From NCBI RefSeq assembly GCF_000472545.1, contig NZ_AWZV01000031.1, positions 276 through 64,275 on the forward strand: DNA of 64,000 nt, written 5' to 3'. The position numbers and the translations under genes are program-made. The DNA comes from Burkholderia sp. WSM2232 (GTDB lineage Bacteria > Pseudomonadota > Gammaproteobacteria > Burkholderiales > Burkholderiaceae). This document shows, in pieces, positions 1 through 8,878 of this stretch. Below the pieces are notes generated by a model that was not told the DNA's origin, ran no database searches, and saw nothing but the letters and a program-made list of their open reading frames with translations. Positions within the stretch are counted from its first letter, which is position 1. The number at the start of each line of letters is the position of its first letter.

Positions 1-321
1 ATGCGACTTCAACACGATCTCGTACCGGGTGAAATCCTTCGTGGTCTGCACCGTCGAGAAGCGTTCGATGTAACCCGAGAACTTTCGCACCGGGCCGGTG
101 TAAGGCCTGATCGTGAATACCGCATCGCGGCTCAGGTAGTCAGCGCGCACAAGCTGCTGCGGATGGGTGAGCAAGATGCGCACTTCATTCGGCTCGCCCA
201 TCTTTTCGGTTGCCTCGAACGACACGACCGAGAGCGCGGCAGCGCTTCCGGTGCCCGGCACATCCAGAAAATACGCCTGCTGTCCCGTCAGGCTCTGGAT
301 TAACGGATCAGACTCTGCCAC
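1..321 (-). CDS. vgrG: VgrG-type T6SS spike protein (N-terminal fragment)
   Basis: The first 107 codons of a gene that runs off the left edge on the minus strand. VgrG trimers cap the Hcp tube of the type VI secretion system and carry effectors. The visible start (VAESDPLIQSLTGQQAYFL) and the run PYTGPVRKFSGYIERFSTV fit the gp27-like N-terminal domain of VgrG/Rhs-Vgr proteins. I chose the GTG at 321..319 because a purine-rich AGGGAGCGGGGA lies directly upstream; another in-frame GTG lies about 30 bp further up. No effector or chaperone gene is visible, so the T6SS subtype and cargo cannot be told. The leader region is AT-richer than the rest of the window. Confidence 0.8.
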   Translation of the reverse strand, partial: MAESDPLIQSLTGQQAYFLDVPGTGSAAALSVVSFEATEKMGEPNEVRILLTHPQQLVRADYLSRDAVFTIRPYTGPVRKFSGYIERFSTVQTTKDFTRYEIVLKSH

Positions 322-896
322 TCCCCGCTCCCTGAAAAAGACCAGTGACACAGCATTTCGCTGCGTAATTGCTAATTGACCATTCAATACTAATCAGGTC
401 AACTTAATTAATTTGAGACAGACGATTCTTGACACAGCTTTACAAAAAACGATGAGGCTAGTGCACGATGAGACGCAGTCCAGTCCCGCCGAGCAGCAGG
501 CCGCGCTAGGTCAATCCGGAGGCTTGCCGGGTACGCCCGCCCTCACTTGTGCGACGTACAAGCGTTCCCGATGCGAATAAGGTCGCGTCGTCGGCTCCCG
601 ACCGGGCCGCACGATGATGATCGCTGATTGGAGGCACGATGGAAGGACCTTTGCCACAGAGCGCCCGGGCTCCTCGCTATCGCGCGTGGTGCGGTAGGGC
701 TTCCTAGCTCTTCCTCGAAGCCGCATTGCTGACAGCATGCTGACCCACATCAAATGAAACAGCGAAGTGACAGTCGCTTTCGGACTTGTCCTGATGCATC
801 CGTTTTCCTTGCCTGGCTCTCTTGAGTGTCCGGTCCGCTAGCACGTAATGAAGGCTGGCCGCATCCCGGTTTCTAACAAGCTAACGAGATGTATGT
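322..896. other. Gene-poor, AT-richer spacer upstream of vgrG
   Basis: About 575 bases without a gene I can support. Positions 360-460 are clearly richer in A/T than the flanks and probably hold the vgrG promoter on the minus strand. An 80-codon minus-strand open frame at 511-753 has no recognisable domain, no ribosome site and no protein-like pattern, so I do not call it. Such low-density spacers are common around vgrG islands, but I see no transposase remnant or terminal repeat. Confidence 0.5.
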
Positions 897-1043
897 ATGA
901 AGAACGCGCCTAGCAAAACAGGCAACCCATCGGGTGGCGGACGCAGAAACAGTCCGCCTTCGGCACCAAAGTCTGCGCCGCCGGTAGGTGGAGGGACGCC
1001 CGCAAATACAGGTAACGGCAAACAGCCAGGACCGCGCCAATGA
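897..1043 (+). CDS. Possible 48-aa Ser/Pro/Gly-rich microprotein
   Basis: An ATG-initiated frame of 48 codons whose product begins MKNAPSKTGNPSGGGRRN and ends GNGKQPGPRQ. It is basic, strongly enriched in Gly, Pro, Ser and Asn, has no hydrophobic segment and should be disordered. The support for a real gene is that its stop is followed three bases later by a strong rho-independent terminator, and that its composition is protein-like rather than typical of random GC-rich frames. No convincing Shine-Dalgarno sequence precedes the ATG. It sits near vgrG but on the other strand. Function unknown. Confidence 0.42.
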   Translation: MKNAPSKTGNPSGGGRRNSPPSAPKSAPPVGGGTPANTGNGKQPGPRQ

Positions 1044-1046
1044 CAG

Positions 1047-1075
1047 AACGCCGGGAGCAATCCCGGCGTTTTTTT
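1047..1075 (+). terminator. Rho-independent terminator after the microprotein
   Basis: Ten-base-pair stem AACGCCGGGA / TCCCGGCGTT with a GCAA tetraloop, followed by a run of T. It lies three bases after the stop of the 48-codon frame and argues that something upstream on the plus strand is transcribed. Confidence 0.85.
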
Positions 1076-1537
1076 GACAGTCAGCGTCTGACGGGTTATC
1101 GCCTCACTAAGCAGAGGCAGGCAGAGGCAGGCAGACTTTTCAGTGTATAGAGGCTAATCATCATCTTCGAAGCTGCTGACGTGCACCGACGACGTCAGCG
1201 CTTGCGGAGTCGCGCAGACAGACTCCATGTCGGCTGCCAGCATCACCGGCTTGCCTGTCTCAAGGCGTGCGATGCGCACGACACGCTGTCGCTGCGGCGC
1301 AAGGTGACGCCTTGCTCGCCGCAAGACACAGCCATACTCGAGATGGAAGGCAGCTTACGCGTCCAGCGTTTTGACGGACTCCGATGAAGCACCGCAGGCG
1401 TGATCAAAACACAGTGAGAATGCCGCACGAAGAATCTGCGGGGCGACCGGCAAGGAACGGCGCCGGACCGCACATTGCGGCTCAGGCGAAAAATCAATAC
1501 GCGTGCAGCCCCACCCTTCCCGCCGCACGCTCCCCCA
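1076..1537. other. Spacer between the terminator and the PBP1A stop codon
   Basis: About 460 bases with no gene I can support. Several short frames exist on both strands. The most protein-like is a minus-strand frame of about 66 codons ending at 1154 with an acidic tail (SSFEDDD), but it has no good start and no recognisable motif. A direct repeat of the type GCAGAGGCAG lies at about 1112-1132. Confidence 0.45.
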
Positions 1538-4039
1538 TCAAGGCTTATTCGATTCAAACAGATCCATGATCTGCTTTTTCTCATTCGACGACACGCTCGG
1601 CGGCGGCACCGTCGGCGGCGTCATGCCCGCGGGGCCGACGCCCCCCACCGCATCGCTGACGCCCGCTGTGGGATTCGCCGAATCCAGCCCGATGCTCGCC
1701 ACAAAGCCATTGCCCGGCGTCATGTCCGAATAAAACAGTTCGCCGTCGACGGTCGTCACGCCGTCAGGCTGCGCCGGCTCGCTTTGCGGCACGCCGCGCA
1801 GCGCGCGCTGCATGTACTCGACCCAGATGGGCAGCGCCAGTTGCGCGCCGAATTCGCGGCTGCCAAGCGTTTTCGGCTGGTCGTAACCCATCCACGCCAC
1901 GGCCACGAGCGACTGCTGATAACCGGCGAACCAGCCGTCTTTCGCGTCGTTGGTGGTGCCCGTCTTGCCCTGCAGGTCCGAGCGATGCAGCACGTTGGTG
2001 CCCGCGCCCGTACCGGCCGTCGCGACCGAATGCAGCAGGCTGTTCATGATGTACGCGTTGCGCGGCTCGAGCGTGCGCGGCGCGTCGCGGCCGGCGGTGA
2101 GCGGCTGCGCTTTCGAAAGCGGCTCGCCACGCGCGTCCGTTACTTCGCTGATCAGATACGGGTTGATGCGATAGCCGCCGTTCGCGAACACCGAATACGC
2201 GCCCGCCGACTGCAGCGGCGTGACGAGCCCCGCGCCGAGCGCCATCGGCAGATACGGCGGCGTCTTGTCGGCGTCGAACCCGAAGCGCTGCGTGACGAAG
2301 TCCTGCGCGTACTTCGTGCCGATATACGACAGGATGCGAATCGACACGAGGTTCTTCGACTTCTGCAACGCGAGACGCATCGGCATCGGGCCGTCCGGCT
2401 GGTCGTCGTCCTTCGGCTCCCACGCGTCGCCGCCCGGCGTGCTCGACGGGAAATACAGAGGCGCGTCGTTGATGATGGTGGCCGGTCCGAGCCCCTTGTC
2501 GAGCGCCGCCGAATAGATGAACGGCTTGAAGCTCGAACCCGGCTGACGCCATGCCTGCGTCACGTGGTTGAACTTGTTCTTGTTGAAGTCGAAGCCGCCA
2601 ACCAGCGCGCGAATCGCACCGTCCTGCGGCGTGAGCGATACGAGCGCCCCTTCCACCTGCGGAAGCTGTGTGATCTGCCAGTTGCCTTTGTCGTCGCTCA
2701 TTACGCGCACGATTGAGCCCGGCTTGATTTTCGTCGCGGCCGGGGCACGCGCGCTCAGCGCACTCGCGACAAACCGCAGCCCTTCGCCGCTGATAGTGAG
2801 TTGCGTGCCGTCGACCAGTTGGGCCTTCACCTGCTTCGGAGCCGCCTCCGTGACCACCGCGGCGACGATCTCGCCGTTATCCGGATGGTCGGTCAGCGCG
2901 TCGTCGATAGCCTGATCTCGCTCGTCGCCAGCCGCCGGCAGTTGCACGAAACCTTCCGGCCCGCGATAACCGTGGCGCCGCTCGTAATCCATCACGCCCT
3001 TGCGCACCGCGCGATAGGCGGCGTCCTGATCCGCGGAATCAATCGTAGTCGTCACGTTCAGGCCGCGCGTGTAGGTCTCGTCCTTGTACTGCGCGTACAT
3101 CATCTGGCGAACCATTTCGGCGATGTACTCGGCGTGCACGCTGTACTCGTTGCCCGGATTGCGCGTGCGGATCTCTTCCTTCACCGCCTGGTCGTACTGC
3201 TCCTGACTGATGTAGCGAAGCTCGAGCATGCGCCTGAGAATGTACTCCTGGCGGATCTTCGCGCGCTTCGGATTCACCACCGGGTTGTACGCCGACGGCG
3301 CTTTCGGCAGGCCCGCGAGCATCGCGGCCTGGGCCAGCGTGATGTCTTTGAGATCCTTGCCGAAGTACACGCGCGCGGCCGCCGCGAAGCCATAAGCGCG
3401 CTCGCCCAGGTAGATCTGGTTCATGTACAGCTCGAGAATCTGGTCTTTCGTCAGCGCGCGTTCGATCTTGTACGCCAACAGCATTTCGTAGATCTTGCGC
3501 GTGTAGGTCTTTTCACTCGACAGGAAAAAGTTGCGCGCCACCTGCATCGTGATCGTGCTTGCGCCCTGCGAGGCGCCGCCGTGCGCAATGTCCGCAAAAC
3601 CCGCGCGCAGAATGCCGAGAAAGTCGACGCCGCCGTGCTCGTAGAAGCGATAGTCCTCGATGGCGAGCACCGCTTTTTTCATCTGGTCGGGAATGTCCTG
3701 GAAGCGCACGAGACTGCGCCGTTCCTCGCCGAATTCGCCGATCAGCACGTGGTCGGCCGTGTAGACGCGCAGCGGCACTTTCGGGCGATAGTCGGTGAGC
3801 GCCTCGAGCGAAGGCAGTTGCGGCCCCATGACGACGAGCGCATAGCCGACGATCAGCGCGCCCACCACGGCGACGATCGCAGCGAGGCTCGCAAACCAGA
3901 TCGCGATCGTTGCGCCGAGGGAACGGCCGCCTTCGTCTGCGTCGCGCGAGGCGGCGTTGCGTCCCTGGGTGCGGCGGTAGGAGTCCCGGTCTTGACCGGC
4001 GGGAGAATGCGAAGAATGCGGTGGTTTGATGATTGGCAT
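1538..4039 (-). CDS. mrcA: Penicillin-binding protein 1A (bifunctional class A PBP)
   Basis: An inner-membrane enzyme that polymerises lipid II (glycosyltransferase) and cross-links peptidoglycan (transpeptidase); 833 aa. A basic N-terminus is followed by one membrane anchor at about 43-70. The GT51 domain shows the catalytic Glu128 in IEDYRFYEHGG and the conserved QGASTITMQVARN. The transpeptidase domain has all three penicillin-binding motifs: SSFK (Ser502), SKN (561-563) and KTGT (692-695). I placed the start at the ATG of MPIIKPPHSS; the frame stays open for 77 more codons upstream, but that stretch is Arg/Ala-rich and does not look like PBP sequence. The ribosome site is weak. The C-terminus (about 760-833) is Pro/Gly-rich, as in many Burkholderia homologues. 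It is a single gene without operon partners here. Confidence 0.95.
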   Translation of the reverse strand: MPIIKPPHSSHSPAGQDRDSYRRTQGRNAASRDADEGGRSLGATIAIWFASLAAIVAVVGALIVGYALVVMGPQLPSLEALTDYRPKVPLRVYTADHVLIGEFGEERRSLVRFQDIPDQMKKAVLAIEDYRFYEHGGVDFLGILRAGFADIAHGGASQGASTITMQVARNFFLSSEKTYTRKIYEMLLAYKIERALTKDQILELYMNQIYLGERAYGFAAAARVYFGKDLKDITLAQAAMLAGLPKAPSAYNPVVNPKRAKIRQEYILRRMLELRYISQEQYDQAVKEEIRTRNPGNEYSVHAEYIAEMVRQMMYAQYKDETYTRGLNVTTTIDSADQDAAYRAVRKGVMDYERRHGYRGPEGFVQLPAAGDERDQAIDDALTDHPDNGEIVAAVVTEAAPKQVKAQLVDGTQLTISGEGLRFVASALSARAPAATKIKPGSIVRVMSDDKGNWQITQLPQVEGALVSLTPQDGAIRALVGGFDFNKNKFNHVTQAWRQPGSSFKPFIYSAALDKGLGPATIINDAPLYFPSSTPGGDAWEPKDDDQPDGPMPMRLALQKSKNLVSIRILSYIGTKYAQDFVTQRFGFDADKTPPYLPMALGAGLVTPLQSAGAYSVFANGGYRINPYLISEVTDARGEPLSKAQPLTAGRDAPRTLEPRNAYIMNSLLHSVATAGTGAGTNVLHRSDLQGKTGTTNDAKDGWFAGYQQSLVAVAWMGYDQPKTLGSREFGAQLALPIWVEYMQRALRGVPQSEPAQPDGVTTVDGELFYSDMTPGNGFVASIGLDSANPTAGVSDAVGGVGPAGMTPPTVPPPSVSSNEKKQIMDLFESNKP

Positions 4040-4574
4040 GACTGGAATAGTGGGCGCGAGGCTCAACCGCGAGACTCGACCGCGTTGCTCGACCGCGTTA
4101 CTTAACGGCGTTGCTCGACGGCCTGAGTCACCGCCTTGTTCTCGCGCATGAGGCGCGCTTGAATACCGAGCGGGCGCTGTGCGAGACGCAAACCGCCGCG
4201 CGACCCTTTGCCCCCGGCGAGTCGCCACGGCGCATCCCGGCACAGTATCCGGCGCAACGTAACAGCGCATTTTAAAGAAATCAAGCGCCGCCCAACGCAG
4301 TTTTTTTGTAAGAGTTCCCTTCGCGCAAGGCGTCGCGGCGCCGACGTGGGTAGTTTCGGCAAGCTTTCGATGCGCTCGCGCACACTGCCCGAGTTATCAA
4401 CAGAAAAAGTTGACAGCCCTGTGGACAAGCCCACAGAAAACGCGACAAGCCATTGATGTCACGGCATTTTTGCGACGCGCCCGTTTCCCATCGGCGCAAC
4501 TCGTCATATGATGGACTGCGCGCACGCCGATGCGCGCCGCGAAGCGCCATGCCCAACAAGTATGCGAGCCGATC
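4040..4574. other. Intergenic region between mrcA and the RHH gene
   Basis: About 535 bases separating two divergent genes, so both promoters should lie here. It includes an AT-richer stretch with DnaA-box-like nonamers (4394-4428). Long open frames on both strands are shadows or chance frames in GC-rich DNA with no recognisable product. Confidence 0.5.
4394..4428. promoter_or_regulatory. Two DnaA-box-like nonamers
   Basis: TTATCAACA at 4394-4402 differs at one base from the consensus TTATCCACA. TGTGGACAA at 4420-4428 is the reverse complement of TTGTCCACA, also one base off. They are in opposite orientation, 17 bp apart, in a locally AT-rich segment between divergent genes. This is sequence similarity only. 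No dnaA, dnaN, parAB or repA gene is near, so it is more likely a DnaA-titration or regulatory site than an origin, or chance. Confidence 0.35.
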
Positions 4575-5255
4575 ATGACCAAGCCCAGCGAACGCATCGT
4601 CGTATTCGTCACGCCCGCGCAGAAACGCGCGATAGCCGCCGCAGCGGACCAGCACGGTATCAGCGTCAGCGAGCTGATGCGGCGCGCCGTGTTGAGTTTC
4701 GACGCAACGAGCGAGCAGGTGAAAGCGGCCAGCATCGTCGACCGGCTCAATGCGCCGCGCGCGCCCGATGCGCTCGACGCGGCGCTGCGGCGCGTTGCGC
4801 ACGACAGCGCGCGTGAGCGCGCAGCGTTGCCCGCCGCGCGGCAAGCGAGCGTGAGCGGCAAGGCAAATACGCTTGCCGATGCCAGTGTCGATGCAAATGT
4901 CAACGCGGACGCAGCGCCGTTCGCTGCGGCAAGCCGCGCAGCGCGCGAGTCGGCAGTGCCGGCGGGCCAAACCCCGGCGGGCAGCATGCCGGCAGCTTCG
5001 GCACCTGCGCCGCTGCTGCCCGCGGATGTGCTCGCCGCACTCACTACCGAAGTCGATGCGGACGCCGTCGCGACCGCCGAGGCCGTTGCGCGAGTCGCCG
5101 CCGCCCGCGCCGCCGCCAGCGTCAACCCGGCGCCCGTTGCCGCGAGCACGCAAACGCGTATGAAAAGCGTGTTCGGGCGCCCTCGTCTCGACACCACTTC
5201 CGCCGACGACGAGCCGCAAGGCGACCTCGGCGCCGAGGGCGGACGCTTCGCCTAG
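4575..5255 (+). CDS. Ribbon-helix-helix/CopG-like protein with Ala-rich tail
   Basis: A 226-aa product. Residues 1-45 (MTKPSERIVVFVTPAQKRAI... then ISVSELMRRAVLSFD) have the pattern of a ribbon-helix-helix DNA-binding domain: a short beta strand with alternating residues followed by two helices joined by a ...HGISVSEL turn. The remaining 180 residues are low-complexity, Ala/Val/Asp-rich and probably disordered, ending in a short conserved-looking KSVFGRPRLD. I start at ATG 4575 because the RHH motif begins right there; the frame extends 15 codons upstream without support. The role is unknown; a DNA-binding regulator is the natural guess from the N-terminus only. Confidence 0.65.
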   Translation: MTKPSERIVVFVTPAQKRAIAAAADQHGISVSELMRRAVLSFDATSEQVKAASIVDRLNAPRAPDALDAALRRVAHDSARERAALPAARQASVSGKANTLADASVDANVNADAAPFAAASRAARESAVPAGQTPAGSMPAASAPAPLLPADVLAALTTEVDADAVATAEAVARVAAARAAASVNPAPVAASTQTRMKSVFGRPRLDTTSADDEPQGDLGAEGGRFA

Positions 5256-5840
5256 AAATAGACGATCGTCGACAGGCATGCCCCAATGAACGCGCGAGAC
5301 CAGATAAGGGTCGGGCTTCACCGGATGGCGGCTTCCCACACGATGCCGAACGCACCGTCCGCCCGGCAAACGGCAATGCGCGGCGTGAGAATGGCGTGAT
5401 TGTTCGCGCGGTCGTTTCGCAGCATGCCTTCGGTCGATGAACGAGACACGGCCGCAAGCCTCTTCCGGGCAGTCGCACGCTCATGCCTGTCCGCGCACTT
5501 CACGCCGGCGACACTCGCCGCTCTCATACTGGACGTGCTCGCGCATCGTGCCCTTTAAGCGCATTTTAAGAGAGCCCGTGGTGTAATATCCGCGAGCCGC
5601 TGAAGGACTGTCCCGCGTAATCATCGTTGCGAGCTACCCGCTTCGTCACGCGTTGCACGAACGAACCGGACAATGTGCGCTCGCGCTATTGCATTCGGCG
5701 CGCGCGCCCCGACCTCGGGTCCGTACCTTGCACTGCCTGCACTGCCTGCACTGCCTTTCGCGCGGCGGCGTAAAGTAGCAATGGCAAGCAGTTGATGCGC
5801 GGAAATTTTTCAGCGCCGACACCATTCTTTGGAGGTTTTC
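5256..5840. other. Intergenic region upstream of pspA
   Basis: About 585 bases with no gene I can support. A 69-codon minus-strand frame at 5318-5527 has no recognisable features. It contains three exact copies of the 9-mer TGCACTGCC (5729-5755). The bases just before the pspA start hold a strong ribosome site, TTGGAGG. Confidence 0.45.
5729..5755. repeat. Three tandem copies of a 9-bp unit
   Basis: TGCACTGCC repeated three times head to tail at 5729-5737, 5738-5746 and 5747-5755, about 85 bp upstream of the pspA start. Small, but one of many short tandem arrays in this window. Confidence 0.85.
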
Positions 5841-6521
5841 ATGTCGCTTTTTGACAGCATTTCGCGCACGCTAAAAGGTCTCCTGAACGACGCGGCGGAC
5901 TCCGTGCAAGACCCGTCGCGCGATTCGCGCCAGATCGTGCGCGAACTCGACGAGAGCATCGGCAAGGCCGAAAATTCGTTGATCGAAATTCAGGCGCAAG
6001 TGGCCACGCAGCAAAGCAAGCGCGACGTTGCCGCCGACAAGGCGAAGAAATACGAAGACGGCGCAAAGCGCGCGCTGCAATCCGGCGACGAAGCGCTCGC
6101 GCGCGAAGCGCTTGGCGCGCAGGCCACCGCCGAAGCCGAACGCGATGCGCTGACGAAGGAACTCGCCACGCTCGAGCCGTCGGTCGCTCAACTGAAGAGC
6201 CAGATCGAGGACATGCGTGCGCGCCGCAACGACCTGAACGCGCGTTCCAACATTCTGCAAGCCAAGCAGCAGATCGCCGAGGCGAAAGACGTGGCGGCAA
6301 CGGCGCTCGGCGGCATCGGCGGGAAGAACCTGTCGGAAGATTTCCAGAAGCTGGAAGACAAGGTCGCGCTTTCGAATGCACGATCAGACGCGCGCCTGAA
6401 TTCCGCGGACGTCAAAAGCGGCAAGGCGCTCGACGACAAGCTCGCCGACCTGAACCGAGGCCCGTCGGTGGAAGATCGTCTGGAAGCGTTGAAAAAGCAG
6501 CTCAATACACCGGCCCAGTAA
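5841..6521 (+). CDS. pspA: PspA/IM30-family membrane-stress protein
   Basis: A 226-aa, almost entirely coiled-coil protein of the PspA/Vipp1/IM30 (ESCRT-III-like) family, which coats the inner face of the cytoplasmic membrane and stabilises it under stress. It begins MSLFDSISRTLKGLLNDAAD, the amphipathic helix used for membrane binding, followed by long heptad-rich helices full of Gln, Glu, Lys and Ala. The start is fixed by GGAGG five bases upstream. About 200 bp downstream is a TPR membrane protein on the same strand, probably in the same transcript. No pspF or pspBC genes are present, so regulation is not of the enterobacterial type. Confidence 0.85.
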   Translation: MSLFDSISRTLKGLLNDAADSVQDPSRDSRQIVRELDESIGKAENSLIEIQAQVATQQSKRDVAADKAKKYEDGAKRALQSGDEALAREALGAQATAEAERDALTKELATLEPSVAQLKSQIEDMRARRNDLNARSNILQAKQQIAEAKDVAATALGGIGGKNLSEDFQKLEDKVALSNARSDARLNSADVKSGKALDDKLADLNRGPSVEDRLEALKKQLNTPAQ

Positions 6522-6579
6522 TTGCGTGAGGCTTGCATGACGGCGCACCGGTGCCCATGGATGGGCCGCAGCGGCGTCC

Positions 6580-6690
6580 GATGCGCCGGCCGCCGGATGG
6601 CTGGCCCGCCGGATGGCCGGACCGCTGGCCACCGGATCGCCAGTCGCTGGATCGCCGGTCGCCGGATCACCGGCCGCCGGATCGCCGCAA
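6580..6690. repeat. Degenerate GCCGGATCGCC-type tandem repeat
   Basis: The spacer between pspA and the TPR gene is built of imperfect copies of an 11-13 bp unit close to GCCGGATCGCCGG. It opens frames in several phases, which is why the next gene can be read upstream of its true start. Confidence 0.6.
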
Positions 6691-6729
6691 TCGACTGAAG
6701 GAGACGGGCGCCCCCCGCCCGGTCCGCAA

Positions 6730-7926
6730 ATGAAAAAACTTATTGCAAGCGCATTCGCCTCGCTGCTGCTCGTTTCGGCGGCGGCGTTTGCCGTGCCCAC
6801 GGTTCAGCAGATCGAATCCGCGATGTCGCAGGGCAACTGGCAGCAGGCCGACGCCGGCCTGTCGGAAGTGCTGCAGGCGCATCCCAACAATGCGCGCGCG
6901 CACTACCTGTACAGCCAGGTGCTCGACCGCGAAGGCCGCTATGGCGACGCGCTCGCCCAGCTTCAACAGGCCAAAACGCTCGACCCGCAAATCCGTTTCA
7001 CCGACCCTACGCGCTTCGCCCAGACCGAGGCGCGCATTCGCCGCGACGCCGAACGCGCGGGCAATGCCGCAGCCCGGTCGACGAGCCGCGCCGACAACCC
7101 GTTCGCCCAGCAGAACGCACCGGCCGTGCAGCAACAGTCCGCAATCGTTCCGCGTGCGGCTGAGCGCCACGGTCCCGGCATCGGCATGTGGGTGGGCATT
7201 CTGCTTCTCGTCGGCGTGATCGCGCTGGTGCTGCGCTGGACCTTGCGCCGCGCCCGCAAGCAGGACGACACTCGCGCCGACGACGAGCGTCGCGTGCAAC
7301 TGAAGCGCGCGACGGAACTGCTCAACGCCGTGCGTTCGCTGAAACTCGACGTGAAGCTCTCCACCGCGCCCGGCCACGAAGCGCTGGAGAAGGAAGTGGA
7401 AGCCACCGAAGACCAGTTGCGCACACTCGTCGAAGCGTTATCGAACAGCAAGAACCCGGTTCCGCCCTATCAGCTCGACGAACTGGAGCAGCGCATTGGC
7501 AGCCTGCGCGCGCGTGCCGAAGGCCGGCCGGATCCGAACGCGGCGAACGGGGCAGGCAATGAGCAATCGCCCTATGCACGCGAAGCTGAACGCTTCGGCA
7601 ACCCGCCACAAGCACCCTATCCGCAGCAAGGGCCGTATCAGCAGCAGCCACCTGTGGTCGTGCAGCAAGGCGGCGGTTTCGGCGGCGGCATGGGCGGCTT
7701 GCTGACTGGCGTGCTGCTCGGCGAAGCGCTGAACTCCGGGCGCGAGCGTGTCGTGGAGCGCGACGTGATCGTCGACGACGAAGCGCGCCGCCGCGGTAGT
7801 GGCGACAATGGGGGCGACAGCGGCGGCCTCGACTTCGGCCAGGGCTCGAACGACTGGAGCGACAACAGCGGCGGCATCGACATGGGCAGCAACGACGATT
7901 CCGGCGGCTGGAGCGACGACACCTGA
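6730..7926 (+). CDS. TPR-containing membrane protein with Gly/Asp-rich tail
   Basis: A 398-aa protein. A signal peptide (MKKLIASAFASLLLVSAAAFA) sets the start at ATG 6730. Residues 22-110 form two to three TPR helices (QGNWQQADAGLSEVLQAHPNNARAHYLYSQV), so the N-terminal part should be periplasmic and protein-binding. A single membrane helix follows at about 157-177 (GMWVGILLLVGVIALVL), then a charged, partly coiled cytoplasmic region and a Pro/Gln-rich segment. The extreme C-terminus is Gly/Asp/Ser-rich and acidic. An AAGGAG lies about 24 bases upstream, rather far. It follows pspA on the same strand, which suggests a joint envelope-stress role. Exact function unknown. Confidence 0.75.
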   Translation: MKKLIASAFASLLLVSAAAFAVPTVQQIESAMSQGNWQQADAGLSEVLQAHPNNARAHYLYSQVLDREGRYGDALAQLQQAKTLDPQIRFTDPTRFAQTEARIRRDAERAGNAAARSTSRADNPFAQQNAPAVQQQSAIVPRAAERHGPGIGMWVGILLLVGVIALVLRWTLRRARKQDDTRADDERRVQLKRATELLNAVRSLKLDVKLSTAPGHEALEKEVEATEDQLRTLVEALSNSKNPVPPYQLDELEQRIGSLRARAEGRPDPNAANGAGNEQSPYAREAERFGNPPQAPYPQQGPYQQQPPVVVQQGGGFGGGMGGLLTGVLLGEALNSGRERVVERDVIVDDEARRRGSGDNGGDSGGLDFGQGSNDWSDNSGGIDMGSNDDSGGWSDDT

Positions 7927-7974
7927 CTGCTCACAGCGCATCAAGCGCGGCACCCTGCACTTTCGCAGCGCCAT

Positions 7975-8010
7975 GAAACAGGCTCCCTTCGCGGAGCCTG
8001 TTTCGCTTTT
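7975..8010 (+). terminator. Rho-independent terminator after the TPR gene
   Basis: Twelve-base-pair stem GAAACAGGCTCC / GGAGCCTGTTTC with a six-base loop, followed by GCTTTTC on the plus strand. It lies between the TPR gene and the convergent tetR-type gene and can serve both. Confidence 0.85.
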
Positions 8011-8030
8011 CACCCGCGCTCCGCGCTGAT

Positions 8031-8729
8031 TCACGCCCGCCGCGACACCGGCGTGCGCTCGGCCTCATGCTCTGCAAGCAGCACGGAGCCCACAAACAGC
8101 CTCACGATGAACCGCTCGGCATACGCGACGAGCGCCTCGCGGCGCACGCCGTCGGCATCAAGATACTCGGCGGAAAGGTGGAACAGTTGCAGTACGACCT
8201 GCGTGCAGACTTCGTCGACAACGTCGCGCGCGAGTGTCGGCATGAGCTGCAATTGCACGACGTCGTCCGCCATTTCCGCGGACACCTCATGGAGCGTCGC
8301 GCGCACGGCTTCGCGCAACGCCGGCGACGTGCCGTGATATTCCGCTAACGCGCTCAGAAACGCCTCGCGGTGGTCCACCGCAAACAGGAAGAACGCCACG
8401 CACGCGCGCCTCGGCACGCTGTGCGGTTCGTCGTGCGCGGCGAGCCAGCGCTCACGGCGCAGCATGGGCCGCAAGCGGCGGCTGACCGAGTCGACGGCTT
8501 CGCGCGCGAGATCGTCGAGTGTGTCGAAATGACGATAGAAGGTGTTTGGATTGAGCCCCGCCTCGCGCGCAAGCTCGCGCAGACCCAGGCTCGCGAAGCT
8601 GCGCCCACCCGCGGTCAGACGCAGCGCGGCGTCAATCAGCTTGCGTTTGCCAGTGGGCAACGGCGGCGCGAGGAGCGCATCGGCCTGCGGTTGCCGCGCC
8701 GTTTCGAAAACGGATTTCATAACCTTCAT
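8031..8729 (-). CDS. TetR-family transcriptional regulator
   Basis: A 232-aa one-component regulator. The helix-turn-helix lies at about 48-72 (LGLRELAREAGLNPNTFYRHF), close to the FabR/TetR pattern with the typical NTFYRHF recognition helix. The rest is an all-helical ligand-binding and dimerisation domain. It is divergent from the monooxygenase/hydrolase pair starting at 8983, the usual place for a local repressor; the 250-bp spacer should hold its operator. An internal ATG (MKSVFE, 8720) is an equally possible start. The ligand is unknown; fatty-acid or ketone-type effectors are a guess from the neighbours. Confidence 0.85.
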   Translation of the reverse strand: MKVMKSVFETARQPQADALLAPPLPTGKRKLIDAALRLTAGGRSFASLGLRELAREAGLNPNTFYRHFDTLDDLAREAVDSVSRRLRPMLRRERWLAAHDEPHSVPRRACVAFFLFAVDHREAFLSALAEYHGTSPALREAVRATLHEVSAEMADDVVQLQLMPTLARDVVDEVCTQVVLQLFHLSAEYLDADGVRREALVAYAERFIVRLFVGSVLLAEHEAERTPVSRRA

Positions 8730-8878
8730 GGTGGGTTTTGAATCGCTGCGCAGGGCGCGCGTTTGATAGACGTACTCTAAACGATCTTGACGCCAGGTGC
8801 ACAGTTGTCTACCCTGCGCGGTACGTTCCAGCGGCTAACGCCGACGGCCACGCTGCCGGCGGTGCGTGCCGCGAGCAC

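Noticed and set aside
511..753. 80-codon minus-strand frame near vgrG
   Set aside because: No recognisable motif, poor start; left as unexplained spacer.
1154..1354. Minus-strand frame of about 66 codons ending SSFEDDD
   Set aside because: Looks slightly protein-like but lacks a plausible start and any family signature.
1..1537. Integrated mobile element around vgrG
   Set aside because: No integrase, transposase, terminal repeat or tRNA target visible; AT-richness alone is not enough.
1475..2716. 413-codon plus-strand open frame (and 2801-4105, 434 codons) opposite the PBP1A gene
   Set aside because: Arg/His-rich antisense shadows of a clearly real gene; no domain, no ribosome site.
4394..4428. 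Replication origin
   Set aside because: Only two near-consensus DnaA boxes and no dnaA/dnaN/parAB/gidA genes nearby.
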